Positions 36,393-48,080 of a stretch of DNA of 64,000 bases are shown here, piece by piece. Under the pieces are notes generated by a model. That model searched no databases and was not told the origin of the DNA. It saw only the letters and a list, made by a program, of their open reading frames with translations. Location of the stretch: assembly GCA_964019155.1 (NCBI GenBank), contig OZ025240.1, positions 97,218,186 to 97,282,185 on the forward strand, read 5' to 3'. Each line of letters starts with the position of its first letter. The first letter of the stretch is position 1. Position numbers and translations under genes: made by a program. Origin of the DNA: Osedax fenrisi. Its lineage: Eukaryota > Annelida > Polychaeta > Sabellida > Siboglinidae.

Positions 36393-38204
36393 GTGCGAAG
36401 CTTTCTAGGCCTGATAAATCAATATGCCAGATTCAGCGCAGAAATAGCAGAAACAAGCCATCCTATTAGAGAACTACTGAAGAAGAATATAGTATGGATA
36501 TGGGAAGAAGCACAAGAAAACAGTTTTAGAAAAATGAAAGAACTTTTTGAGAAACCAACGATATTAGCATTCTTCGATATAAATAAAAAGAGTATAATCA
36601 CAACGGACGCATCAAACCAAGGTATAGGAGCTATTCTCTCACAGATAGATGAGAAAGGAAATAGACGAATGATAGCAGCGGCGAGCCGATCTCTTACGGA
36701 AACCGAGAAAAACTATGCAGTAATAGAAAAGGAAGCATTAGGAGTCGTTTGGGGACTAGAAAAATTTAACTATTACGTAAACGGAGAAAATATAACCATA
36801 GAAACAGATCATAAACCATTGATAACTTTATTTGGAAAGAAGGAAGTCGAGAAAATACCAATAAGAATACAGAGGTATAGATTAAGACTCATGAGATATG
36901 TCATAGATATGAAATACATACAAGGGAAATTAAACATCGGAGCGGATGCACTTTCAAGATATCCAGGACAACGAGAAATTTCAAATATACTAGAAATAGA
37001 AGTTAATGAATTAATAAAGAACACATTCAAACCAGGGAGTTCAATTAAATTACAAGAATTGAGACGCTTACAAGAAGCAGACCCAGTATTACAGTCAGTA
37101 AAAAAGAAGACAGAATATGGATGGGAAAAGAGAGATTCTAAAGACGACAAACTAAAAAGATATTATGAACGTCAAGAAAGTATATCAATAATGAAAGATT
37201 GTTTAACGTACGAAAATAGACTTATTATACCTAAGAATCATATACAAGAGGTTATGAAGGAGATACACAGAGGACACCAAGGTATTAACAAATGCCAGGC
37301 AAGAGCTAGAAATAGCGTATGGTGGATAGGAATTAATAAGGACATCGAAAAAATGGTTAGAAATTGCTCGACATGTCAAATATATGGGCCAATAATCCGA
37401 GAACCTTTAGAGATTATACATACACCTAAACATGTATGGGAAATAGTGGGAACAGACTTATATACCTACGAACGTAGAAAATATATAATCGTAGTCGACT
37501 ACTATTCCAGATATTTTGAAACGATGCTTCTAAGAAGCGAAAAATCAATAGACACAATAAATGCTTTAAAATCTATTTTCGCTAGACATGGTATCCCTGA
37601 GACCTTAGTATCAGATAATGGGTGTCAATATATTAGTCAAGAATTTAAAGAATTCCAAGAGAAATATGGATTCCAAGCGATTAAATCATCTCCTAAACAT
37701 CCACAAGGTAATTCAGTAGCAGAAAGAGCTATAAAAACGATAAAGGGTATTCTAGAAAAAGAAGAAGATCCCTACCTAGGACTACTCTCATACAGAAGTA
37801 CACCACTTAGCTTTGGAAGATCACCAGCAGAACTTCTGATGAACAGAAAATTACGAACTACAGTAGTTGATCTTAAATTAGATAATTACATGAATAAAGA
37901 AGACCACTGTATATTTAGGGACAAGAACGAAAATAAGAAATTAGAAATCAAAAGAAACAGAGACAATAAGTACACTAAAAACTTACGAAAGATAGAAGAC
38001 GGGGAAGATGTATACATTAGGGACATAGATAGAATGGCAACCGTTATCAACACAACACCCGAGAGTACAAGATCATATAATCTCAGAACGGAGAAACAAG
38101 ATGTGAGAAGGAATAGATGCCAGCTCATACCCACGAATGGATATACATACACCACTAGATCAGGAAGGAATGTAAAACCTCCAGATCGCCTTATAGAGGC
38201 TTAG
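36393..38204 (+). CDS. RNase H and integrase part of gag-pol
   Basis: Same frame as the upstream part. Homology starts right after the stop at 36354 (GLRDFPRPTNVKGVRSFLG, the RT connection), and ATG 36393 is only the first Met. RNase H: TTDASNQGIGAILSQ, EKEALGVVWGLEKF, ETDHKPL and GADALSRYPG (about 36600-36965). Integrase: zinc-binding H-H-C-C in HRGHQGINK and CSTCQ (about 37267-37380), then D-D-E catalytic residues in GTDLY, SDNGCQY and NSVAERAIK (about 37450-37730). The C-terminus is basic and ends at 38204 near the purine tract. No env frame follows. As a separate frame it has no known initiation mechanism. Confidence 0.92.
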   Translation: MRSFLGLINQYARFSAEIAETSHPIRELLKKNIVWIWEEAQENSFRKMKELFEKPTILAFFDINKKSIITTDASNQGIGAILSQIDEKGNRRMIAAASRSLTETEKNYAVIEKEALGVVWGLEKFNYYVNGENITIETDHKPLITLFGKKEVEKIPIRIQRYRLRLMRYVIDMKYIQGKLNIGADALSRYPGQREISNILEIEVNELIKNTFKPGSSIKLQELRRLQEADPVLQSVKKKTEYGWEKRDSKDDKLKRYYERQESISIMKDCLTYENRLIIPKNHIQEVMKEIHRGHQGINKCQARARNSVWWIGINKDIEKMVRNCSTCQIYGPIIREPLEIIHTPKHVWEIVGTDLYTYERRKYIIVVDYYSRYFETMLLRSEKSIDTINALKSIFARHGIPETLVSDNGCQYISQEFKEFQEKYGFQAIKSSPKHPQGNSVAERAIKTIKGILEKEEDPYLGLLSYRSTPLSFGRSPAELLMNRKLRTTVVDLKLDNYMNKEDHCIFRDKNENKKLEIKRNRDNKYTKNLRKIEDGEDVYIRDIDRMATVINTTPESTRSYNLRTEKQDVRRNRCQLIPTNGYTYTTRSGRNVKPPDRLIEA

Positions 38205-38333
38205 TTTAAAACTAAGCACACAAATGGGTGGTAGAAATATTATTTTATACGTAATGTTATTTATTATATTGTTATACTTATATTGTCAATTTATTATTAT
38301 TATTATATATTATAATGCTTATATTATATACTT

Positions 38334-38343
38334 AGTAGAGGGA
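38334..38343 (+). promoter_or_regulatory. Polypurine tract
   Basis: AGTAGAGGGA immediately precedes the 3' LTR, the place where plus-strand DNA synthesis is primed. Confidence 0.7.
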
Positions 38344-38582
38344 TGTAGTAATATTGAATACGCCTACTATACATATATAGCGTGACTAAGCCACGCCCAT
38401 TACAAATGACTTACGAGACTCACTTACTACTTAATGCACGACTAATAAACACCTATACCTAATTATATATATATTATCTATCATAATACAAGATACGAGA
38501 TACGGCACTTCCAGATAAGGTTAGTCACGTATATATGTATAGTAGGCTATATTAACTCATATTCAATATCATAAATACTACA
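38344..38582 (+). repeat. 3' LTR
   Basis: 239 bp, matching the 5' LTR with a single A-to-G difference (near 38442). Followed by the target duplication GTAAC. Confidence 0.95.
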
Positions 38583-38587
38583 GTAAC

Positions 38588-41500
38588 TGTCCAGGATGAG
38601 TAATATTTCTGGTTGAAGTTAACCCGTATTTAAACCTCAGTGATCTCGAGGTTAGATTCTATATCAATGTAACCATATTGCATTATGAATCATAATCATA
38701 TTATTAATATATCAACATTTATATCATAATTTATATAATAGCATTAATAACGTAGCACACATTTTTATATCGTCTAGCATGTCTAGCATTACTTTGTCAT
38801 CTCGCACGATTAAGCGACGCATGGTCTCTATTCGAGTAGTGCATCGTTATGTATTACATTGGCTTAGCTGTGTTTATGTGCGCCTTACTGATACGCCACA
38901 ATCATGTATATATATACATATATACTCTATGATACTACTAATGAATTAGTTGATATTTAAATTGGCTCGAGAGTGAATAGTACACCAGTGACAATTTAAA
39001 CAATATTCAAATTAAATATCTCACAACATAAAAACACACGATCATCAATAACCTGCTATCTACTTTGTAGTTTAATTCTATTTAAACGTTATTGTCGAGT
39101 AGTATTTAAATGGTATTTAACTAGCCTCCTAAGTATACACACACACTCTCTTGATTCACCGAATCTTAATCGTCTTAATATTACTATTATATTCGAGTAA
39201 TATTTAGATCTAACTCGAGTTTAATAATCAAAATTTAGATTCGAGAAGTTAACCTCTGTCTCACCTACGCATATCGTGAATTAGTACGCTTCTATTCGAT
39301 AGATGACCGCATTCGTTCTATATCCGCAACTACTGATTAACTGATTAACCTTACCTGTATTATTTATATGCTATGACGATTTGCAAGCAAAGCTCTAACT
39401 TATCTGACCTATACATCGTGTAACCTCTACTTTATAATATATATATATATATATTTATGAATGTGACATATATGAATTTATCATCTCTTTTATATATATA
39501 TATATAATCTATTATTATTCTATGCATGGATTATGTTATTACTTGCAAGTATTATTGTGTATTCTATATACGAGTATTTAGTTTAAAAGTGTAATTTTAT
39601 AATAGTTTAATTAATTAGTTTTTAATTTTATATTAAAATAAATATTAAAAATAACTCGATTTTTTTATTTGAAATAAGCTATAGGATCTATACTAAAATA
39701 GAATTCAATAATAATAGAAACTATACTTCACTATGAAGTAATTAAATATCGGTATGAGAATTATTTTTTAAATTAATTTTTAAATATAATTATTAATTAT
39801 TAAGTATTTATTTTTTTAAATTAAACATCAATAATATATTGGCTATATCTTATAACAATATTTTATGTAAAGAATAACTCATGTTTATCTGATTAAATCA
39901 TGTCTATCTCTTTAATTGATTACTATTTAAAGTAATGTTTCTATATAATTCAACATGGAATACATTAATAAGCTAACTAATTAATAATGAAATATATTGA
40001 GGCTGACTCTATATTATATGAAACCGGAATATTAAATACCTGAGATAATGTTCCTGAAACCCCAAACTACAAATGAATCCGGTATAGGGTACTATATTGA
40101 TATGTTAAGTTACATTTTCTGTACTTAATAATAGTGGTTAAATTAATTAACCTTTTACGTGGGTATATAAATATTAGGAAAGTTATAAAACATGTTATGA
40201 TGTTTAGGTAGGTTATACCTTTTTAAATAGTTAATTAATGTCTAGTCATTATTCTACTTTATCTAGAGTAGTAGTTCCCATCTTTTTTCGTCATAACCCT
40301 TTTTTTGATAATTCCTAATTACAAAATATAACATGACCCAATGAAAATTTTTATTTTTTTGATTTTGTAACAAATTTGTATTACATTATAATACAGGAGC
40401 ATTTTTTTTTAATTACAATTTTTGGATAACAAATTTTTAAATTAATAATTGTATCATGACCCGAACAATAAACCCAATGACACACGTTTAGGTTATGACC
40501 CATAGGTTGAGACCACTGATCTAGAGTATACAATTATTTGAGTATACATTTTTAATAACATTTTGATTTACAGGTGTGTAGGTTAGGTAAATAATAAATT
40601 ATTATTGTCATATTATTAATAAAAAGTAATATTAATACTATACCATTTACTAGATATAACTATATATAAATATTAGATAACATAACTGTAAGACTATTTC
40701 TATTTAATCTTTTAATAATAAAAACTCAAATTGGTAATTTATTATTTTATATTTATTATATTATTTTTCTACAGAAATGTATAATATATATTAAATTATA
40801 ATTATATATATATTTTATATCCTTTTTAATTTATTTAAAATTTTTTAAAATATATAAGTAGGTATACTTAAATCTATAGATAAGTATACTTATATGTATA
40901 TAGACAATTATTAATCATTTATATAATCACTGTGTCTTACAAACATTAGACAATGTTACATGTCAAATATTAATATAACTAATACTTTATAATAGCAACT
41001 GCAAGATAACCATTTTATCATAATTCATGTCTTAACTATGATACCATGCACTAAGCAATTACAAGTGTATCTAATAATACGAACATGATTAGATATAGGT
41101 CATTGAATATATTTATCTCTGTTTAAAACGAATATATATATATATATATATATTATAGGAAAAATAATAATATAGTTTATATATTTATTCATTAATATTA
41201 TAGGCATAATTTGTTAATATTGAAAGCCCCTGCATTTTGAAGGAGACGGTAAAGTTCTAAGGTTCAATCATTTTTTAAATATTATCATTATTTACCTCAT
41301 TCTACTTTAATCCGTAACTCGGAAATCGTTCGACAAATCTATTGGAATTTGAAAAATTCTCAGCGCTTATATTGTAAGTGATTTGCTTGCTGTCATTTTC
41401 TGTGATAAGTATTTTTAAATGAGTGCATTTTCTTAATTTTCTTCTATGATTATTATACTTAGAGAAACTTGGTTGAAACATTTACGTTGAATTTTTAGAA

Positions 41501-42445
41501 CTATTTGCGAAATGTCTTCAAAATTTAAAATTGTTGCTTGTTAATTTTTCCATATTTCATGTAATTCTCTATTTATGCATTCAATTTTCTTATTATATAA
41601 GTTTCTATTATAAGGGATTACCTCCATTAAGATCTGCGTATGTTTCTATACGGTCTTTAAGTATATTATTTAATAGCATTGATCCAGAATATCATTTCTC
41701 ATCCATTGTTTGTCGTTTCTTTCGTTATTTATCACATTTTTTATAGCTATTTTAATACAAATTTCCTCGTTTTACTGCAAGTTAAGATAGCATTATATTC
41801 TACGCTATTTAACCGAGAACGTTATTAACCAGTTACTATTTAATTATAATCTCTGTTTAGATAGTTTAGTATCCGGTCATATAGGTCTAAATCACGGTAA
41901 ATGCTGAAGTCTGCTACTTTATATATTCGCTTTATGATCATTCTTGGCATGTAACTTGTTTGCGTTAATATGTAATATATCCGATTGTGCACAGAGTCAA
42001 GAGATAAGTGACGCCTAGTCTTACGAGCATAAGATATCCTATATTAATTGTACGGGTGTAATGTATTTTCTAACTATAATTCATATTTTCCTACCTATTA
42101 ACGTGTAAATTCGTGAAATGGCGTGCGTTGTGCGGTATCCCCTTAAGGTAATAACAATTTCATCATTTTAATATAAGCTTAACTCTCTATCCTCTATCCT
42201 TACTGTACGTTCATCGTTATCTTAAATATTTATTCACACTCCTATTCATTCATAATATTCATTCACTCTCCTATATCTCTCTTCTTTTATATATCCTTCT
42301 CTTCTCTCGTTATCTATTCTATCTTGCTTTCTCCAATATTGTCTCCTCTCTTTTTCTCTCTATCTCCCTCCATCTCAAACTTGATTCACCTTTCTCTCTT
42401 TCCCCAACTGTATATATATATATATATATATATACATCAATGTAG
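38588..42445. other. End of unit A and gene-free start of unit B
   Basis: 38588-38690 continues the LTR target segment (homologous to about 57466-57570). From about 38908 the sequence repeats 17980-22130: TA runs, the hAT-like MITE copy (40269-40518), an uninterrupted site for the pogo-like element, and the pyrimidine-rich tract. No gene supported. Confidence 0.75.
40269..40518. mobile_element. hAT-like MITE copy in unit B, mutated ends
   Basis: Same insertion as 19386-19632 with the same ATCTAGAG flanks (40261-40268, 40519-40526), but the left end reads TAGTAGTTCCCA and the interior has many changes. B is thus more diverged from A than C is. Confidence 0.85.
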
Positions 42446-42486
42446 GTTAACCTGAGTTAACCCAGTTTAACACAATTGTGTTAAAC
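42445..42486 (-). promoter_or_regulatory. Paired palindromes abutting the alpha-B stop codon
   Basis: The same 22-nt perfect palindrome (half-site GTTTAACACAA, 42465-42486) touches the stop codon, next to GGTTAACC-TGA-GTTAACC. A TA run of about 20 bp was inserted just beyond it in this unit. Confidence 0.6.
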
Positions 42487-43254
42487 TTACAACTCTATGC
42501 AAAGCCTATTCACAACCCCCGCGACGTGGTCGTTCGGCCCTACTTTCCAGATTATATTTTCTAGTTTCGGAAATAGGCGGTCGTACTCCGAATTCGAAAC
42601 ATCCCCGGTACTGTCATCGATGGCCATCGGACGGTCGTTGCGTTGGTTACTAGGCGTATCAGCGGATACCGTGTAGTCAGTGTTGTGTTCGCTAACTTGA
42701 AGGTCGGGTGTTGCGGGAGCGACTCCGCCGTTGTTATTATTAATCACTAGGTATGTGGTCAGTTTGGAGGTCATGCGGAGTAACTCGGCACACGTCACGT
42801 TTACTTCATCATCGGAACAAACGGATACATCATCATCGGAACAAACGGATAAATCATCATCGGAACAAACGGATACATCATCATCGGAACAAATGGTTAC
42901 ATCATCATCGGAACAAACGGTTACTTCATCATCTGAACTCGAGTCAAGATCTACAGAGTGAACCTCAGGTATTGGGAGGTCAGTGCTGAGGTCAATGGTG
43001 AGATCGCTAGACCAAATCGTGGACACGAGGTATTCTGTATCTAGTTGGCTGAGAGAGGCCGGTGTCGGGCTAACTCTACATGTGTTATTCTCCTCGATAC
43101 CGCAGAAAGAGGAGCGGACAACGCTGTCCGAACAAAACGTGTCGTAGGTATCGAAGTAATTGCCGTGATAGTCTAACTCGCGGCTTTCGAACGTTTGATC
43201 TGCTTCCTCGTGGTCAGTGAACTGGTCATCTGTATTGTCCTCGAGTGTTCCAAT
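42487..43254 (-). CDS. Alpha-B exon 2: acidic octapeptide-repeat exon
   Basis: Paralogue of 22172-22987, open from acceptor CTACTTAG|ATTGG at 43254 to TAA at 42487, 255 codons. It has five CSDD(D/E) octapeptides instead of seven, a loss of exactly two 24-bp units. The rest is close to alpha-A, with scattered substitutions (for example SNSEYDRLFPKLE versus SNSDYERLFPKLE), and ends VGPNDHVAGVVNRLCIEL. It joins exon 1 at 44544-45044 in phase 0 for about 422 residues. Function unknown. Confidence 0.6.
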   Translation of the reverse strand: MGTLEDNTDDQFTDHEEADQTFESRELDYHGNYFDTYDTFCSDSVVRSSFCGIEENNTCRVSPTPASLSQLDTEYLVSTIWSSDLTIDLSTDLPIPEVHSVDLDSSSDDEVTVCSDDDVTICSDDDVSVCSDDDLSVCSDDDVSVCSDDEVNVTCAELLRMTSKLTTYLVINNNNGGVAPATPDLQVSEHNTDYTVSADTPSNQRNDRPMAIDDSTGDVSNSEYDRLFPKLENIIWKVGPNDHVAGVVNRLCIEL

Positions 43255-43486
43255 CTAAGTAGAAGTAATAGGTATATGTTAAGTGTATATTTATATATAT
43301 ATATATAAAGTTATCTATAGATAAAACTATTAATATATTATTAAATATGACACGAATTCGTAAGATGACATTATTAAATGTTATGGATTACGGTTCGTTA
43401 TAATAGTCTTTTAATCTCTTATCAACATATCAACATATCAACATATTTAAATAAATGTGAATTATAATTTATTATAATATTTTACT

Positions 43487-43538
<52 letters not shown>

Positions 43539-44486
43539 ATATATATATGTATTACGTACACCTAAATATATTAACTTAAGTTACATTATCAAATTAATCC
43601 TATTCAGAACTTCTCTGCAAATCAAATGTGTATGTGTTTTCACCTACCTACCCTAACATTAAATCCTTGTAAGCCTATATTTAGTCTACTAAATAATATA
43701 AACCCCCTTTACTTGCAGGGTTAATGTAGCATCCGTATTAGGAATGAACTATACATCATCAGTGACTAAGTTATATATTTGTTAAACACGCTCCTTCCAA
43801 ATTTAAAGTATTCACACTTCATACAGACACTCCTTCGTGTACTGATAATTTCACACTTATTGAGCATATCCCGTTCATAGAGCTAAACTTAAGTATCTTT
43901 CAAACCTTCTTCCCTTAACAGATCCCTATGTATCACCGATGTAATCATTACAATTCGACATTTTATTCGCTAATTCTACAATATATACTATACTATACTG
44001 TATACTATATTTAACGAAATAACTTACAGCCATCATAGGGATCAAAATGTAATATCTTTAACCGTGAGGATAAAGATGTATTTAAAATAGTATATACTAT
44101 TAATATTATCCATATATTAAAAAGAACTACTACCCAATATTTTAAATATCTCTTTATCTGAATATACTGCTTATTCTATATTGCCTTTAGGCAGAAATTA
44201 AAAATTATTATTTACATTATCTCAAAATAAATTCCTACCATTAACTACAAAACTACATTTACTACCCCCCATATATATTTCATTAGATTACATTAGGCTA
44301 CTCCCCTATCTTAATAATCTCCAAACTCTTACAAAATATCATGTCCAATTTTATCCATGCATTCTTTACATAATTGAGTAGTTATCTAATTAAATATATC
44401 CCATAATACTAAACATAATTTCTAATTAATTTAATACTATTATAGTAATATAATATAATATAATATAATATATTAAATATATTTAT

Positions 44487-44538
<52 letters not shown>

Positions 44539-44543
44539 GATAC
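43255..44543 (-). other. Alpha-B intron
   Basis: Same layout as the alpha-A intron: donor GTATCGG followed by a TA run, conserved internal blocks, a long TA run at about 43490-43550 and acceptor CTACTTAG. About 1289 bp. Confidence 0.65.
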
Positions 44544-45044
44544 GTGGTCGTTGGGTCCCACGTTGTCAAATTTGGGAAACGGGTCATTGTTTTCAAGGTC
44601 ATCCGCGAGAAGGTCAGCTATCGGATGACAAGCGTACGACTCATCGCCGCAAGCGTACGTAAGATCGTCTACGTCTTCCATCTGGCGGCGTGTTACCGTA
44701 CTACTAGTAGTTTCGCTGGCGTCGACTCCGTCCCTCTGACGTATAAACCGCGCGAGTTCTGCTGCCGAGTTGCTAGTTACACGGCGGGAGAGATGTGACC
44801 GCCGATGTTCGTCGCTAGGGGCGCTGTCGACGTTAGACCAGCAGCTTCCGATAGTCCGTTCACCGCTGAACTCGGGGGATAGGGACCCTGACCTAACTGT
44901 ACCGGGGCCTAGAATGTGATGTCTTATGTCTAAGTCCAGTGACATGTATGTTTCCCTTATCTTCTCACTCTTCTCCTTTCGAGCAGCGATTCTCTTGGTA
45001 CTTCCGTAACAGAGCATACGTTTCATTCTTTTGTATAACCCCAT
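44544..45044 (-). CDS. Alpha-B exon 1: basic N-terminus, VGPNDH end
   Basis: 167 codons, near-identical to alpha-A exon 1. Starts MGLYKRMKRMLCYGSTKR at 45044 and ends DNVGPNDH before donor GTATCGG. Differences from A include TVTRRQ (A has TVERRQ), IGSCWSN (A has IGRCWSN) and LLADDL (A has LLSDDL). The Thr is shared with C. The ATG follows TATTAG, as in every copy. Function unknown. Confidence 0.58.
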
Positions 45045-45070
45045 CTAATATAAATAAGATATATTTATTA

Positions 45071-45112
<42 letters not shown>

Positions 45113-47272
45113 TATATACAGTTATCTATAGATATATTATAATGATATAGTATTAAGATTAAATACTCAATATGAAACCATTTATTTCAATGGTTCATTA
45201 TAATAGTCTATTCACAATATTAAAATAATAGTGCTGATATTTCTAATAAACTGATTTTTTTATTACGTTTTTAAATTTATTAAAAAAAAAATTCACCTTA
45301 AAACCTCAAGAATATACAAATGTATCGATATAAAACATAACAATATATTATTAAAAACTAAAGAATTCTAAACTTTATATACATAATTGCTCTTTTTGTT
45401 ATCAAATATTAATTAAGTTATAAGCATATATCTAGAGGTCATATAAGTCCCTAATACTGACACTCCAGTTATCTATGGAATTAAAAGATTAAATAAAATT
45501 GTAAAATAACAATAATATCTATAATCATATAATATTAATATATTGTAATTTTTGAATACAACTATTAAGTCATAAAATTATAAGACCATTTATTGTTAAA
45601 GTGTCCGTATTAGGTTACTTTCCACTATATACTTTCTAATATGATTTGAGAGTTTGTTATTAAACTTTTAAACTATTTGCATCGATTTTAATTCAACATT
45701 GTCATAATTTTAAAAGTATTCTAAAGCAAATGTAATCTCAATATAATTTTTAATGAATCATCAGTGATTATCGTAAACAAAATAATGAATTTATATTGAT
45801 TTTTTATAGAGTAGATGTTTCACAGTATTATAACACATATACAATTCCTATATACAAACTATTGGAAATACGATTATCACCCAGTAAGTAACGTAATCAA
45901 CGATCGTAATCAGATTACAATTCAACAATGTATTGATTACGATCACAGATTTAGATTCGATTACAATCGTATTACAATCATGATTACCAACTGATCATGC
46001 ATCTATGTTAGTGATCAGTTAACAATCATTGATTACAATCGTATTACAATCATGATAACCAACTGATCGTGAATATATGTTAGTGATCAGTTAACAATCA
46101 TTGATTACAATTGTATTACAATCAATGATTTATAGGTGTACTTCGTAATCAAAGCATAGTTGCTTATCAATGATTGTAATATGATTGTAATCGTATTGTG
46201 ATCATTTAATCACAAATCATGATGATGATAAAACTATAATCTAACCACTATCACTGATTACTTTACGTACTGGCCAACCATTACAATATAATACAATCAA
46301 TAATCACTGGTGAATCATCACTGATTCATGTATGTAATGGTTGATAATCAGGTTTACAATAGTTTGTATAAAGGACTTTTATAATTTTTATAATACTGTG
46401 AAATATCTATTTTATACCAATTCTATAAATTCTATAGATTCTATAAAAAATCAATATAAATGCATTATGTTTTATAATCATATACAACAACTAGGGAATA
46501 GTTCTCTAATACCGATATGCATGTAATATTGACACCATAGAGATCTCCTACCATATAATTCCAATCAACAAATAATTAATGTAATTCTAATTCATATAAG
46601 TATAATTTTTTTTTAATATTTATAATATAATAAATTAATAATTATTTTAATTATAAACATAAAATTGATTTTTTTTACAACTCTAAATTTTTGAAGTACA
46701 ATATCGATTCTCAATCATATACAAATATAGGTGTTTTAAATATTTAAAATAAATCTTTAGATCTAATTATATTTTACAATGTGCCGACAATATTTTGTAT
46801 TGTTCACAATTTGTTACAAAGTTATTGACGTTTACCTAAGTAACATACATTTTCATAACACGGACACCCTAATTGCACGTAGTATAGACACCCCTGTTAT
46901 ATCTGAGTTAAATCAAGTAAATTAAAATTTAAAATGTCTATTATATGTATATACTTACTTAATACTTAATACTTAATAATACCTACTTATAAATAAAATT
47001 TGGAAATATTTAATTTAGAAATAAAGTTATGGTAATTTATTATTAGGGTGTCGGCATTCGAGTACTCTCCCCTATGTGACATGTATGATTGTAACAATGA
47101 ACATTTTGTATCTTTCGTTATATTTTATTATTTATTCTGCATTAAATTCCATGTCATGCTTTGCCATTATATTCAAATGTTATAGAGAAAGCGATAAGTA
47201 AATTATTCTGTTATATATCTGCATCTATTCTATACTTATTTTATATAACAGTGTTTATCTAAATACATGATT

Positions 47273-47310
<38 letters not shown>

Positions 47311-47447
47311 TTCATTATGTGATTTATCTTTAGTTTCATCACATTTTATGATAAAATAATGTTAAGTAGGTACATATTGATATCTTTAATAATATTTGTA
47401 TTTACTATGTATCGTATTATATTTATTATTACATTTGATATGGTCGG
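45045..47447. other. Spacer between alpha-B and beta-B
   Basis: Paralogous to 24784-27082: a TA run, the partial TA-element family 2 copy (about 45220-45621), the foldback palindrome (about 45783-46469) with an extra internal duplication, and a TA run at about 47278-47305. No gene. Confidence 0.7.
45783..46469. repeat. Foldback palindrome, unit B
   Basis: Same palindrome as 25519-26112, about 95 bp longer. A segment containing GATCAGTTAACAATCATTGA is duplicated near the centre, and about 17 bp are added in the right arm. Both arms remain well paired. Confidence 0.8.
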
Positions 47448-48080
47448 TTACGTGTAATAACATGTCAGTGTTATGTCAGTGTTGAGTTCGCTAACTTGAT
47501 AGTCGGGTGTTGCGGGAGTGACTCCACCGTTGTGATTAGTTTGTAGACCGGAAGGGGCGTGGCCAGTTCGGAGGTCATGCGGAGTAACTCGGCACACGTG
47601 ACGGTCAGTTCGACTGCTGATGATAGGCGACGCGTAGATGACGTCATCGTACTCGGAACAAACGATTACGTCATCATCGGAACAAACGGTTACGTCATCA
47701 TCTGAACAACCGGTTACGTCATCATCGGAACAAACGGTTACGTCATCATCGGAACAAACGATTACATCATCGTCTGAACTTGAGTCAAGTTCTCCCGAGT
47801 GACCCTCAGATATCGGGAGGTCAGTGCCGAGATCGCTGGACCAAATCGCGGACACGAGGTATTCTGTATCGAGTTGGCTGAGAGAGGCCGGTGTCGGGCT
47901 AACTCTACAGGTGTTATTCTCCTCGATACCTCCGTAAGAGGAGCGGACAACGCTGTCCGAACAAAACGTGTCGTAGCTATCGAAGTAATTGCCGTGATAG
48001 TCTAACTCGCGGCTTTCGAACGTTTGATCTGCCTCCGACACATCGTGGTCAGTGACGTCTTCGTCATCGATGCTTCCAAT
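47448..48080 (-). CDS. Beta-B exon 2: acidic octapeptide-repeat exon
   Basis: Paralogue of 27083-27691, open from the CTTAG|ATTGG acceptor at 48080 to TAA at 47448, 210 codons. Starts like beta-A, with small changes, including SIDDEDVTDHDVSEADQT. Four CSDDD octapeptides plus CSEYDD, one more than beta-A, a gain of exactly 24 bp. Ends SELNTDITLTCYYT as in beta-A. CRE-like TTACGTCA sites occur in these repeats too. With exon 1 at 49671-50162 it gives about 374 residues. Function unknown. Confidence 0.58.
   Translation of the reverse strand: MGSIDDEDVTDHDVSEADQTFESRELDYHGNYFDSYDTFCSDSVVRSSYGGIEENNTCRVSPTPASLSQLDTEYLVSAIWSSDLGTDLPISEGHSGELDSSSDDDVIVCSDDDVTVCSDDDVTGCSDDDVTVCSDDDVIVCSEYDDVIYASPIISSRTDRHVCRVTPHDLRTGHAPSGLQTNHNGGVTPATPDYQVSELNTDITLTCYYT

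Larger units (their letters stand above)
33658..38582 (+). mobile_element. Ty3/Gypsy LTR retrotransposon, 4925 bp, young
   Basis: Complete element: 239-bp LTRs starting TGT and ending ACA that differ at one base, a 5-bp target duplication GTAAC (33653-33657, 38583-38587), a primer-binding-site candidate directly after the 5' LTR, a purine tract before the 3' LTR and a gag-pol frame in the order protease-RT-RNaseH-integrase. No envelope frame. The uninterrupted target, ATCTTGGTAACTGTCCAAGA, is preserved in the paralogous segment near 57460. One in-frame stop splits gag-pol. Confidence 0.95.
17970..38907. repeat. Segmental array unit A
   Basis: Starts where sequence homologous to unit B begins (TATACTCTATGATAC about 17980, B about 38915). 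Contains alpha-A, beta-A, TE insertions and the LTR element at 33658-38582. Offsets to B change from about 20.3 kb at alpha to 19.0 kb at beta exon 1, because of insertions private to A. Confidence 0.85.

Noticed and set aside
41531..41746. 71-codon plus-strand frame in unit B
   Set aside because: Broken in A and C by small changes, low-complexity Phe/Tyr/Ser content, no homology.
41850..42040. Minus-strand stretch in unit B reading RRHLSLDSVHNRIYYILTQT and MPRMIIKRIYKVADFSIYRD
   Set aside because: Open for about 65 codons in B, but broken by a stop in the A and C copies, with no start, splice partner or family match. Possibly a decayed coding relic; not enough to call.
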